This document shows positions 1 through 8,297 of a stretch of 64,000 nt of DNA, piece after piece. Each line of letters opens with the position of its first letter. Within the stretch, counting starts at the first letter, position 1. Source of the DNA: JAJECS01 sp965198185 (lineage in GTDB: Bacteria; Chloroflexota; UBA11872); assembly GCA_965198185.1 (NCBI GenBank), contig CBDAOU010000002.1, positions 1,240,001 to 1,304,000 on the forward strand. The letters are read 5' to 3'. The translations under genes were made by a program, and so were the position numbers. The notes beneath the pieces are model-generated. The model was not told the DNA's origin. It was given only the letters and a program-made list of their open reading frames with translations, and made no database searches.

Positions 1-310
1 CTTCCGCGTAGTTCACCACGTGCGCAATGGCGTCGCAGTCGACGTAGACGTCGTCGTTCATGACCAGCACGTAGCGCGCGTGCGTGGCGGCGATGCCGTC
101 ATTCGCGGCCGCTCCGTAGCCGGGGTTGTCGGGGCGTGCGATGGCGTGCAGCCACGGCTCGGCATCCCGAAACGCCGCTAGCGCGCCGCCGTCCGCCGAG
201 GTATCGACAAGCACGATGCGCCCTGCCGGCCGCGAGCTGCGGCGCAGCGCGTTGATGCAGCGGCGCGCGCGCGCGCCGCTGCCATGCGCCACAACGACCG
301 CGTCAACCAT
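1..310 (-). CDS. Glycosyltransferase family 2, N-terminal part (runs off left edge)
   Basis: The reading frame opens with ATG at 310 and continues off the left end without a stop, giving about 103 residues. The N-terminus MVDAVVVAHGSG is the first beta strand of a GT-A fold. The segment RPDNPGYGAAANDG followed by YVLVMNDDVY is the typical nucleotide-sugar and metal-binding region of family 2 glycosyltransferases, with NDD as the DXD-like motif. Such enzymes transfer a sugar from a nucleotide donor to a growing glycan at the cytoplasmic membrane face. It starts 31 bases beyond the rplL stop on the same strand, so it may be co-transcribed with the ribosomal genes. Donor and acceptor cannot be inferred. 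Confidence 0.75.
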   Translation of the reverse strand, partial: MVDAVVVAHGSGARARRCINALRRSSRPAGRIVLVDTSADGGALAAFRDAEPWLHAIARPDNPGYGAAANDGIAATHARYVLVMNDDVYVDCDAIAHVVNYAE

Positions 311-341
311 GGACGGCCTCCAGGAGCCGCCGGTCGTGGGC

Positions 342-728
342 TTAGCGCAACTCCGCGGTGGCGCCCACCTCGGCAAGCTTGGCGACGATCTGATCGCCCT
401 CTTCCTTCGAGACGCCTTCCTTCACCGGACCCGGCGCCGCGTCGACAACGCCCTTGGCTTCGCGCAGGCCAAGTCCGGTGATCTCGCGCACGGCCTTGAT
501 GACCTGAATCTTCTGTTGACCGGAAGTCTCCAGGTGCACCGTGAACTCGGTCTGCTCCGCCTCGGCTGCCGCACCGTTCGCCCCGTCGGCTGCCGGTGCC
601 ATCGCCATCGCCATCGGCGCGCCGGTGACGTTGTACTTCTCCTTGAGCGTCTCGACGAGCTCGCTGAGCTCTAGCACGGTCATCGAGTCGATCGCGCTGA
701 GAATATCGTCCTTGCTTACCGTGGCCAT
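342..728 (-). CDS. rplL: 50S ribosomal protein L7/L12
   Basis: The 128-residue product has the normal L7/L12 architecture: an N-terminal dimerisation helix region (ILSAIDSMTVLELSELVE), an Ala/Met-rich flexible hinge around residues 35-55, and a C-terminal domain with the conserved GLREAKGVVDAAP segment. It forms the stalk that recruits translation factors to the ribosome, bound through L10. It follows rplJ by three bases, the normal rplJ-rplL order, and should be translated from the same transcript under control of the L10 leader upstream of rplJ. Confidence 0.97.
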   Translation of the reverse strand: MATVSKDDILSAIDSMTVLELSELVETLKEKYNVTGAPMAMAMAPAADGANGAAAEAEQTEFTVHLETSGQQKIQVIKAVREITGLGLREAKGVVDAAPGPVKEGVSKEEGDQIVAKLAEVGATAELR

Positions 729-731
729 CCG

Positions 732-1268
732 TCACGCTCCTTCCGCGTGTGGTTGCAGTTGATCTACGCGTTCCTGCAAGGCGTACACCAATCCGTGGAT
801 CGTTCCCGTCAATGTGTGGACCAAGCCGGAAATCGGGCTTTCAATCGACCAGACCAACTCCGCTTGCAATTGCTCGACACCGAACAGCGAGGCGAGCCGC
901 AAGATCCGCTCGCTGTCAAGCGCCTCTCCCCCAGCCACACCGCCGCGAATCTCCATTCTGGGATTGGCAGCGGCGAACCCGCGCAACGCGCGGGCGGTTC
1001 CGATGACGTCCTCACCACTGAATGCGAAGGCGGTCTGGCCGTGGAAGAACGGTTCCAAGTGCTCGGCGTTACTCTGGCGCGCCGCCAGGATCGCCAGCGA
1101 ATTCTTCACCACGCGAAACGCCGCGCCGGTCTCGCGTATTTGTCGGCGCAGCTCTTGCATGTCCGACACCTTGAGACCGGTATAGCCGGCAACAATGCTC
1201 AGCGGTGCGTCCGACAGCGCCGTGGTCAGCGCGTCGACGATCTCGGCCTTTTCGGCCTTGGTGGCCAT
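732..1268 (-). CDS. rplJ: 50S ribosomal protein L10
   Basis: The 178-residue protein starts MATKAEKAEIVDAL and carries the L10 core with the VVKNSLAILAAR segment typical of the 23S rRNA-binding domain, and a C-terminal helix that would bind L7/L12 dimers. L10 anchors the L7/L12 stalk and, in bacteria studied, represses its own operon by binding the leader RNA. The 175-base gap between rplA and rplJ contains that leader. Length and position are normal, and nothing appears truncated. Confidence 0.96.
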   Translation of the reverse strand: MATKAEKAEIVDALTTALSDAPLSIVAGYTGLKVSDMQELRRQIRETGAAFRVVKNSLAILAARQSNAEHLEPFFHGQTAFAFSGEDVIGTARALRGFAAANPRMEIRGGVAGGEALDSERILRLASLFGVEQLQAELVWSIESPISGLVHTLTGTIHGLVYALQERVDQLQPHAEGA

Positions 1269-1287
1269 GCGTGTCTACGTCCTTTCC

Positions 1288-1428
1288 GCGAATGACCTTG
1301 TGCCGCAGCGTCGGACAGCGTGCCTAGACACGCGCTGCTCGCGTGGTCATTCGCACCTCGGCGGGCGTCCCCCAGGGAGCTTATGCGTCGCACCCGCAGT
1401 CTTCGGTTTACGGCAAAGGGTTGTGACT
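1288..1428 (-). ncRNA. L10 (rplJ-rplL) autoregulatory leader RNA
   Basis: Between the rplA stop and the rplJ start, the minus strand carries conserved L10-leader blocks: a segment CCGAAGACTGCGGGTGC near 1411-1395, a TAAGC element near 1385-1380, and GCCCGCCGAGGTGCG near 1367-1353. The outer arm GGTCATTCGC/GCGAATGACC (1288-1297 with 1345-1354) is a perfect 10-base inverted repeat next to the rplJ start. Known L10 leaders bind the L10-(L12)n complex and reduce expression when stalk protein is in excess. The match is by eye to the remembered B. subtilis-type leader; a covariance-model search was not possible. Confidence 0.72.
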
Positions 1429-1443
1429 GGTTGGCTGGGCGCC

Positions 1444-2160
1444 TCAGGCGGCCAGCGCGGCGGCCTCCTCGTGAATGCGCGATACGTCCATCGGAATGCC
1501 CGGACCCATGGATGTGGTGAGGCTGGCTGAGAGCAGGTAGGTGCCCTTGGCGGCGGCGGGTCGCGCCTGCACGATGGCGTCCACGATTGCCGCAATGTTC
1601 TCCTTGAGCGCCGCGGCGCCCATCGACACTTTGCCGGCGCGCACGTGCATGTTGGCCAACCGCTCCACGCGAAACTCGACTCGCCCAGCCTTGAGGTCTT
1701 TGATGACCCGGCCCACGTCGTTGCTCACCGTGCCTGCCCGGGCGTTCGGCATCAGCCCGCGCGGGCCAAGAATTCGTCCCAAGGGACCGATGATGCGCAT
1801 GGTGTCCGGCATGGCGACCGCCGCGTCGAAGTCGAGCCACCCGTCCCGGATGCGTTTGGCCAGCTCGTCGGTGCCGATCTCGTCGGCCCCCGCTTCGCGC
1901 GCTTCCTGCGCGCCGTCGCCGGTGGCAAAGGCAATCACCCGGATTGACCGCCCGGTGCCATGCGGCAAGGACAGCGTGCCGCGCACTTGCTGGTCCTGAT
2001 GGGTGGGGTCCACGCCGAGCCGCATGTGCAGCTCAACGGTTTCGTCGAACTTCGCGGGCGGGAACTGCACCAGCTGATCGACGGCGTCGGAAATCGAAAC
2101 CCTGGCGTTCGCATCCACCATTTCCGCTGCCTGCCGGTAGCGTTTGCCGTGGCGCGGCAT
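1444..2160 (-). CDS. rplA: 50S ribosomal protein L1
   Basis: The 238-residue product begins MPRHGKRYRQAAEMVD and shows the L1 signature region around LGRILGPRGLMPNARAGTVS, which contacts 23S rRNA at the mobile L1 stalk. L1 takes part in exit-tRNA movement and often represses the L11-L1 operon. The gene lies two bases downstream of rplK, so translational coupling is likely. Length is normal and no key region is missing. Confidence 0.97.
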   Translation of the reverse strand: MPRHGKRYRQAAEMVDANARVSISDAVDQLVQFPPAKFDETVELHMRLGVDPTHQDQQVRGTLSLPHGTGRSIRVIAFATGDGAQEAREAGADEIGTDELAKRIRDGWLDFDAAVAMPDTMRIIGPLGRILGPRGLMPNARAGTVSNDVGRVIKDLKAGRVEFRVERLANMHVRAGKVSMGAAALKENIAAIVDAIVQARPAAAKGTYLLSASLTTSMGPGIPMDVSRIHEEAAALAA

Positions 2161-2162
2161 GG

Positions 2163-2588
2163 CTAGCCCTCCACCAGTACGCCCATGCTGCGGGCGGTGC
2201 CTTCGATCACCCGCTCCGCGGATTCGACGTCATAGGCGTTGAGGTCGGGCATTTTCGTCGTGGCAATCTCCCGCAGCTGGCGCCGGGTGATGGTGCCCGC
2301 CACTTCCTCGTGCGGAATGGCCGCGCCCTTCTCGACCCCGGCGGCCTTGCGCAGAAGATCCGACACCGGCGGCGTCTTGGTGATGAAAGTGAACGAGCGA
2401 TCCTCGTAGACCATGATCTCGACCGGAATCACCGAGCCCATCTGGTCCTTGGTGCGCTCGTTGTACTGCTTGGTGAACTCCACGATATTCACGCCGTGAC
2501 TGCCCAGCGCCGGACCAACCGGCGGCGCGGGCGTGGCCTGACCGGCCGCAAGCTGCAGCTTCACGATGGATCGGACTTTGCGCGCCAT
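2163..2588 (-). CDS. rplK: 50S ribosomal protein L11
   Basis: The 141-residue protein matches L11 along its length, with the N-terminal TPAPPVGPALGSHGVNI segment of the flexible domain and the C-terminal RNA-binding domain including MGSVIPVEI and KTPPVSDLLRKAAG. L11 forms the GTPase-associated centre with 23S rRNA and influences factor binding and the stringent response. It sits between nusG and rplA in the usual bacterial order with only short gaps. Confidence 0.97.
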   Translation of the reverse strand: MARKVRSIVKLQLAAGQATPAPPVGPALGSHGVNIVEFTKQYNERTKDQMGSVIPVEIMVYEDRSFTFITKTPPVSDLLRKAAGVEKGAAIPHEEVAGTITRRQLREIATTKMPDLNAYDVESAERVIEGTARSMGVLVEG

Positions 2589-2597
2589 GTCTCGAGC

Positions 2598-3200
2598 CTA
2601 GCCTCCGGCCCCGGCTACCGGCCCGCCGCTCTGCTTCTCCACTTGCAGAAAGTCCAATTCGACGGGGGTCTCGCGGCCAAAGAAGGATACAAGCACGCGC
2701 AAGCGCTCTTTCTCGTCGAGCACTTCGTCAACGGTGCCGAAGAAGTCCGTGAAGGGACCGTCGATGATCTTGACCCGCTCACCGATTTGGATGCGAACCT
2801 CTGGCCGTGGGGTCTCGCCCTCCATCTGCTTGAAGATCACGTCCGCTTCCTCGGGCGGCAATCGCGTCGGACGATTGCCCGAGCCGACGAAGTTCACGAC
2901 CCCAGGGGTATTGCGCACCACCAGCCACGACTCGTCGTCAAGCACCATGCGCACCAGCACGTAGCCGGGATACATCTTCCGCTTCACGCGGCGGCGCTGA
3001 CCGTGCTTGACCTCTTCGACTTCCTCGGTCGGCACAATCACGTCGAAGATCTTGTCCGAGGCGTCCATGGAGACCACGCGGTGCTCCAGGTTGTCCTTCA
3101 CCTTGCCCTCGTAGCCCGAGTAGGTGTTGATCACAAACCATCCGGCCTCGTCACGGGCGGCGGTCGTCACGGTCTCGGCAGCTTCAGGTTGTGTGGCCAC
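2598..3200 (-). CDS. nusG: Transcription termination/antitermination factor NusG
   Basis: The 200-residue product has an NGN domain (about residues 20-130, beginning GWFVINTYSGYE and including PGYVLVRMVLDD and TPGVVNFVG) and a C-terminal KOW domain (GERVKIIDGPFTDFFGTV). NusG binds the RNA polymerase clamp, promotes processive elongation, and links to Rho or ribosomal protein S10. The N-terminal extension of about 19 residues is Ala/Thr/Glu-rich and unremarkable. It lies 12 bases downstream of secE in the classic secE-nusG-rplK arrangement. Confidence 0.97.
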   Translation of the reverse strand: MATQPEAAETVTTAARDEAGWFVINTYSGYEGKVKDNLEHRVVSMDASDKIFDVIVPTEEVEEVKHGQRRRVKRKMYPGYVLVRMVLDDESWLVVRNTPGVVNFVGSGNRPTRLPPEEADVIFKQMEGETPRPEVRIQIGERVKIIDGPFTDFFGTVDEVLDEKERLRVLVSFFGRETPVELDFLQVEKQSGGPVAGAGG

Positions 3201-3212
3201 GACTATCCCCTT

Positions 3213-3482
3213 CTAGGCCGCGATGACGTCGAACAGTTGGGCGAACACATAGTCGGCCAGTCCGAGAAGCATCGCCATGAGCATGCTGATGGCCACCACC
3301 AGGCCGGTCAGCCGGATGGTCTGCTCGCGGGTGGGCCAGTGAGCCTTGCGCAACTCGGCGTAGGCGTCGCGCATGAACCCCGCGCCCGGCAGCCGAGCCA
3401 AAGGATTCGCCGGCCCCGCTCGGCGCCGCGTACGGCTGCCGCGGGACGGAGCGCGGCTGGATTGTTCTCTAACGAGTTTCAC
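3213..3482 (-). CDS. secE: Preprotein translocase subunit SecE
   Basis: The 89-residue protein has a basic N-terminus, the conserved amphipathic segment FMRDAYAELRKAHWPTREQTIRLT, and a single membrane helix (about residues 62-82, LVVAISMLMAMLLGLADYVF). SecE clamps SecY in the translocon and is essential for protein export. The start is GTG at 3482, which lies inside the 3' end of rpmG, so the two frames overlap by 14 bases. The short one-helix form is normal outside the enterobacteria. Confidence 0.93.
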   Translation of the reverse strand: MKLVREQSSRAPSRGSRTRRRAGPANPLARLPGAGFMRDAYAELRKAHWPTREQTIRLTGLVVAISMLMAMLLGLADYVFAQLFDVIAA

Positions 3483-3633
3483 GATGGCGTCGATGTTCGC
3501 GGCAGCGCGCGCAGAATTTTCTCAGGTCCATCCGATCCGGATCGTTGCGCCGGTTCTTGCTCGACACATAGCCGCGGCTGCCGCAGTCCATGCATTCGAG
3601 CGTTATGACAAGTCGATCACCGCGTCGGGGCAT
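3469..3633 (-). CDS. rpmG: 50S ribosomal protein L33
   Basis: Starting at the ATG at 3633 gives a 54-residue protein of normal L33 length. It has ITLECMDCGSRGYVSSKN followed by RKFCARCREHRRH, so the four cysteines of a zinc-ribbon L33 are all present. The frame can be extended upstream to 3702, but the added residues do not resemble L33. L33 binds 23S rRNA near the E site. It heads the rpmG-secE-nusG group; the tRNA-Trp often found beside it in other bacteria is not evident here. Confidence 0.92.
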   Translation of the reverse strand: MPRRGDRLVITLECMDCGSRGYVSSKNRRNDPDRMDLRKFCARCREHRRHRETR

Positions 3634-3794
3634 CAGAGCGTTCCGCAGGGCCGTGGCACACAATGCGCGGGTCCGGCCTGACGACGCGCACGCCCAAGGC
3701 ACCGGCCAAGGGATGCCGCATTGTACACCGCGAAGCGCGTCATCCGGCCCGAGCCAGCGGCCGCTCTATCGATGCACGCCGAGGCCGACCAGTC

Positions 3795-3816
3795 GGGGCG
3801 GTTTGCGAACCGCCCC
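3795..3816. repeat. Perfect hairpin repeat (9-bp stem) between rpmG and the reductase gene
   Basis: GGGGCGGTT and AACCGCCCC flank the loop TGCG, giving a perfect 9-base stem. It lies 32 bases past the stop of the leftward gene starting at 4777. It resembles the dispersed GC-rich palindromes found in other gaps of this window and could also act as a transcription terminator for that gene, although no U-tract follows. Confidence 0.6.
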
Positions 3817-3847
3817 CTCCGCGAATCCGCCCGGCGAGCGACGCCGC

Positions 3848-4777
3848 CTAGATTCCCCCGAACGCCCGCGCGCGCGCTTTGAGCGAGAGGTAGATGGCCT
3901 CGAGCGCCGGCGTGAGCACGCCGGCCTCGCGACCGCGCCGCACCACCGCGCCCGTCAGATACTCAAGCTCGACGCGCCGCTGGTGGCCGAAGTCGACCTG
4001 GAGCGACGTCGTGTTGTCCGCCGGCGCCGATTGCAGCAGGGCGACCAGGTCGTCGCTCGTCGAGGCCGGCAGGTCCACGCCCAGCGCCCGCCCGACGGCG
4101 GCCGCCTCATTGAACATCGCGCGGTAGACATCCTCCATGCCCTCGGTGCCCAGGATGTCGCCGAGCGGAAGCTGACAGGCGGCGCTCATGCCGCCGTGGA
4201 CCGACAGCAGCACGATTTTGCTCCACAGGACCCGGTTGATGTCGTCGCTGACCTCGGTCTCGATGCCGCACCCGCGCAGCGCCGCGGCGATAGTCTCCAC
4301 ACGGTCCGAGATTCCCCCGGCGGGCTCGCCGATGGCCGCGCGCACCAGCGCGTCTTGATACTCGATGACGCCGGGCTCGGCGATATGAGCCGTCAACCAG
4401 GTGGCGCCGCCGATCACGTGCTCCGCGCCAAGCACGGACGACAGCATCGGCACGCTGTCGATGCCGTTCTGCAGCGTGAGCACCGCGGTCTCTTCGCCGA
4501 CCGCAGGACGCAGCAATTCGGCGGCGGACTGTGTGTCATAGGCCTTGACCGCAAACACCGCGAGATCGAACGTCGCCCCGGCATCCGCTGGCCGCTCGAC
4601 GACATCGACCTGAAGAAACCGACGCGAGCCGTCTTCGCTGAGCATGCACAGCCCGGAATCCCGGATGGCCGCGAGATGCGCCCCGCGGGCAACAAACGTC
4701 ACGTCGTGGCCGGTATCGAAAAGCCCGGCTCCGACAAAACCGCCAACCCCGCCCGACCCCATCATCAATACACGCAC
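3848..4777 (-). CDS. 2-dehydropantoate 2-reductase family (ketopantoate reductase-like)
   Basis: The 309-residue protein begins MRVLMMGSGGVGGFVGAG, a Rossmann NADP-binding motif at residues 7-13. Downstream it has the family landmarks LQNGIDSV, RVLWSKIVLLSVHGGMSA (catalytic lysine) and a C-terminal helical domain with SLQVDFGHQRRVELEYLTG (conserved Glu). The family reduces ketopantoate to pantoate for coenzyme A synthesis, but many paralogues act on other 2-keto acids. No other pan genes are near, so the panE role is not assumed. It lies 15 bases downstream of the tandem metallo-beta-lactamase gene on the same strand. Confidence 0.85.
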   Translation of the reverse strand: MRVLMMGSGGVGGFVGAGLFDTGHDVTFVARGAHLAAIRDSGLCMLSEDGSRRFLQVDVVERPADAGATFDLAVFAVKAYDTQSAAELLRPAVGEETAVLTLQNGIDSVPMLSSVLGAEHVIGGATWLTAHIAEPGVIEYQDALVRAAIGEPAGGISDRVETIAAALRGCGIETEVSDDINRVLWSKIVLLSVHGGMSAACQLPLGDILGTEGMEDVYRAMFNEAAAVGRALGVDLPASTSDDLVALLQSAPADNTTSLQVDFGHQRRVELEYLTGAVVRRGREAGVLTPALEAIYLSLKARARAFGGI

Positions 4778-4792
4778 GTTGCTCTCCTTCTC

Positions 4793-6682
4793 CTATGCCG
4801 GTTGCCGCGCGCCGTCGCCCACCGTCACCAGCGCCTCGGCCACGGGGCCGCGGCTCTCGCCGTCCACGCGAATCTCAGCCGTGAGGATGCGGCGCACGTC
4901 CGATTGCGCCGGCGCCGTGGCGGACAGCATCAGCTCGCCGCGCGCGCCGGCCTCCAGGTCCAGGGACTCAAATGCATCGCTCGTGCGCCACCCGTCGGGG
5001 ACCAGTAGCCGCGCCTCCAGCCGCACGGACCCGCTCCGCGTTGTTTCGCAGCAGGAGGCGATAGCTGCACGTTTCGCCGGGTTCGACGTGGCGCAGATAC
5101 GGAATCAATCGCGCCCACCAGAGATCCACGCCCTCATCGGCTGGGTCGTCCAGCAAGTCCCGCACCACGCGCTCCTTGCGGGCGATGAAATCGCGGTATT
5201 CCAGCGCGCGCCGCGCGTCCCAGGGGATGAGCTCGCGATGCCCGGGGCAGACGAGATCGGGCTTCACCAGGTCCATCACGTCCGCGCAGCGTCGATGCAT
5301 CCACAGCTGCAAGCTGTTGCGCAACACCGTGGTCTGGTAGAGCTGCGTGGTCATTTCGCCGGTGATGCCGGGCGCAAGCTCGAGAAAGACGTTGTCGCCG
5401 GTGAAGGCCACCTTCTGTCCATCGACGTGGGCGGCAAGGACGGAGTGAAATTCCGTTTGGCCCGGAGCGTGGTGGACCTCGAATTCAAACTCCTCCCACT
5501 GAAACCGCTCACCGTCACGCAGCGTGCGTTCGATGGGAATCGGACGCGGCAGGGTGCACGGCGTGCTGCACCAGCCGGCCGGGTCTTCCAGCACCTGCGC
5601 CACCTCGTCCAGCGCCCAGACTCGGGAGCCCTCGTGCCGCACCAGATAGGGTATCCCCGCCGTGTGATCGTCGTGGATGTGCGTGACCAACACCAGGTCG
5701 ATCTTGTCCACGCCGTACGTCTCCCGCAGCTCGTCGAGATGGTGGACGACAAAGCGCATGGTGTCGCCGTCTTCCCGCTCTTGGGCGACGCCCATGTGCG
5801 CCGCGAACGAGTGCCCGTAGTCGATGAAACACGCCTTGCCGCTCTCGGACAGCAGAACGTAGAAGTTGGAGCAGGTGTGCGGTCCGCCCCATAGCAAATG
5901 CCGCGACACCTGGGTGAACCGGGGATCGGGCAGGAGATCGAGCCCGTGTCCCCCGTCGCGGCCCATGAACCGCATCCCGGCGCCGAGACGCGCCAGGGCC
6001 ATGAGCCGCTCTTCGAGCCGCGAGCAATCCCCAACCGGGTCCTCGATGACTCCCCGTGGGACGGCAGCGCCAGATCGGAGCGCTGCCGCCGCAGCGCTTG
6101 CAGGGACTCCAGCGTGAACAGCGCGCCCTGCTGATCGGCGTAGCCGTACTCAAGCGCGTGGTACTGGTAGAGCACGCCGCCGGCGCACAGCAGATCCCCC
6201 GTGAAGGCCACGCGCCGACCGTCGATGCTGCCGATGAGCATGCTGCTGCCGTAGGTATGGCCCTTGGCCGGGATGACTGCCAGCTCCACGTCGCGCCAGG
6301 TGAAGGTCTCGTAGTCCTCGAGATCGGCGTCAACCGCCACGTTCTCCGCCAGCGAGAAAAAGGTGTTGCGATCGTTGTAGTTGTCGTAGACGCGCTTGTG
6401 CTGCCAGAACAGCTCGGCCTGCTCGAAGAGATGCCGCTCGTGCTCCGGCACGGCGACCTTGGCGCCGTGAGCCTTGAGGCTTCCGGTACCCCAGCACTGA
6501 TCGCGGTGGTGATGCGTGTGCAGCACCCACTCGACCTGCCGCACGCCGATGTCTTCGAGGTGGTCGACGACGGCGCCCGATCCAGCGTCGATGAGCAGGC
6601 CGCGGTCGCCCGCGGTCACGCAATAGACGTTGCAGGTGTCGGCCCAGCGAAAGATGCGCGGGGAGATCTGGACCCAGGCCAT
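4793..6682 (-). CDS. Tandem metallo-beta-lactamase-fold hydrolase, two frameshifts
   Basis: Three frames join into one coding region of about 630 codons. The first part, from ATG 6682 (MAWVQISPRIFRW), holds one MBL fold with THHHRDQ near residue 57, where the last His of HxHxDH is Gln, plus GHTYGSSM and FTGDLL. Near 6050 the frame shifts (apparent one-base deletion beside a C4 run) into a second MBL fold with a complete THIHDDH, GQTEFHS and FTGDNVF. Near 5030 an apparent extra base in a GGG run moves into the C-terminal segment ending at 4793. MBL enzymes hydrolyse esters, thioesters or phosphodiesters using two metals. The substrate is unknown. The first site may be impaired. Confidence 0.72.
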
Positions 6683-6806
6683 GGACGCCTCACGCTGCCG
6701 GCAGCGGCGAGGGCAGCGTACGGGACGGCGGTCGCGACGCGCACGCGGCGGCGCCCGCGAATCGACATGCGCCAGCGGGAGCCTTGTGCCCCCGCACCCT
6801 CGCTCG

Positions 6807-6829
6807 CCCTCTCCCATCGAGGGAGAGGG
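6807..6829. repeat. Hairpin repeat in divergent intergenic region
   Basis: CCCTCTCCC and GGGAGAGGG (perfect 9-base arms) flank the loop ATCGA. The 299-base gap 6683-6981 separates two divergent genes and must hold both promoters, but I see no clear promoter. The flanking bases also look like a dispersed repeat rather than coding sequence. Confidence 0.6.
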
Positions 6830-6981
6830 AACTGGTCGCTGAACGGGGACACTCCGAAGCCGCAAAGCGGGAAAATGACCGGCGCTGACCACAGTGACCC
6901 ACTACCGCGGCCGAGTTTGCGAGGCATCCGCGTCAAGAGTTGCTGTAGTCTGAACGAGCCAGCGAACCACCCCTACCCACC

Positions 6982-8096
6982 ATGCCTGAAACCGGCGCAA
7001 TTGCCGTCTTCAACGGCGTCCGTCAGCCTTTCGACCTGCGGGACTTTCCGGTTCCGGATCCAGAGCCGGGCGCCGCGGTCATTCGCATGCGGCTCGCCAA
7101 CGTGTGCGGTTCCGACATGCACTACTGGCGCGGCGACACCGACCTGGAAGCGCGCGGCTTCAACCTGCCGGGCACGCTCGGGCACGAAGGCACCGGCGAG
7201 ATCGCCAAGCTGGGCGCCGGTCTCACCGTGGACACCGCCGGCCAGCCGCTGCGCGAAGGCGATCGCGTGGTCTTCGGGTTCTTCCACCCGTGCCTGCGCT
7301 GCCCGAACTGCCTGAAGGGATATACCTACGCGTGCCCGGAGCGCCAGACCGATCGGATGACGCTGCTGGACGAGTGGCCCTACTTCCGCGGCACGTTCGC
7401 CGACTACTACTACCTGTTTCCCTAAGCACGCCATATTTCGCGTGCCGGATCACCTGTCCGACCACGTCATCTCGGGCGTGAACTGCGCCCTGAGCCAGGT
7501 GGTCTCGGGGCTTGACCGCGCCGGGCAGACCGTCAACGAAACCGTCGCGATCCAGGGCGCCGGCGGGCTGGGCGTCTACGCCACGGCCGTGGCCCAGGCG
7601 CGCGGCGCGGCCCGCGTGATCGTGATCGACGGCGTGCCGGAACGGCTGGAGCTGGCAAAGGCGTTCGGCGCGGACGAGACGGTCGACATGCGCGACTTCG
7701 ACACCCCCGAGGCGCGCGTGGCCCGCGTCCAGGAGCTCACCGACGGGCTCGGCGCCGACGTGACGATGGAGCTCGTGGGACATCCCGCCGTGTTCGGAGG
7801 GCGTCGCCATGACCGCGCCGGGCGGGCGGTACGTCGAAATCGGCAACGTCTGCGTCGGGCACAGCGCGAGCTTCGATCCCTCGACCATCGTGTTCAAGAG
7901 CATCACGGTGCTGGGCGTGGCCCACTACCGCTGGCGGGACCTGAAACAGGCGCTGGACTTCGTGTCACAGAACGTCGACAAGCTGCCGTTCGACCGGGTG
8001 CTCTCCCACACCTATCCCTTGCACGAGATCAATGAGGCTTTCGAGCGCCAGGACGAAGGCCACGTCACCCGCAGCGCGCTCGCTCCCGGATCCTGA
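6982..8096 (+). CDS. Zinc-dependent alcohol dehydrogenase (MDR family), two frameshifts
   Basis: Three consecutive frames make one 370-residue medium-chain dehydrogenase. The N-terminal piece (6982-7425) has the catalytic zinc region CGSDMHYW and GHEGTGEI and the structural zinc cluster CLRCPNC with a fourth Cys eight residues later. An apparent deletion near 7421 makes an early TAA. The next frame resumes at KHAIFRVPDHLSDHV and holds the Rossmann motif GAGGLGVYA. A second apparent deletion near 7797 moves to the frame starting MTAPGGRYVEIGN, ending at 8096. The family oxidises alcohols or polyols with NAD(P). The specific substrate cannot be read. Both breaks lie at short C or G runs, suggesting sequence error. 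Confidence 0.8.
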
Positions 8097-8175
8097 TGCA
8101 CCGTAGGCCTCGACGGCCACCATTCCCAGGCTGCACGCAGCCTCGGCCACCGGGGTGCGGTCTGGGCCACCGGGC

Positions 8176-8205
8176 TGTCATTCCGAGCGCAGCGAGGAAT
8201 CTAGA
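8176..8205. repeat. Dispersed repeat copy with ATTCC/GGAAT arms
   Basis: The segment TGTCATTCCGAGCGCAGCG followed by AGGAATCT lies in the gap between the dehydrogenase and lysA. ATTCC pairs with GGAAT across an 11-base loop. It belongs to the same general class of intergenic repeat as the copies near 9729, 20444, 52061 and 56615. It shows no coding potential. Confidence 0.55.
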
Positions 8206-8297
8206 ACTCAGCACCTCGCACTCACAGGTCGTCGCGGGGCTCTGACAAGATGGCCATGGACCCGCCGCACGCCGATGTCCGGCACAAACGCCAACCA

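Noticed and set aside
1944..3608. 554-codon plus-strand frame over rplK, nusG and secE
   Set aside because: It is a shadow of the ribosomal block, with His/Arg-rich composition typical of antisense frames.
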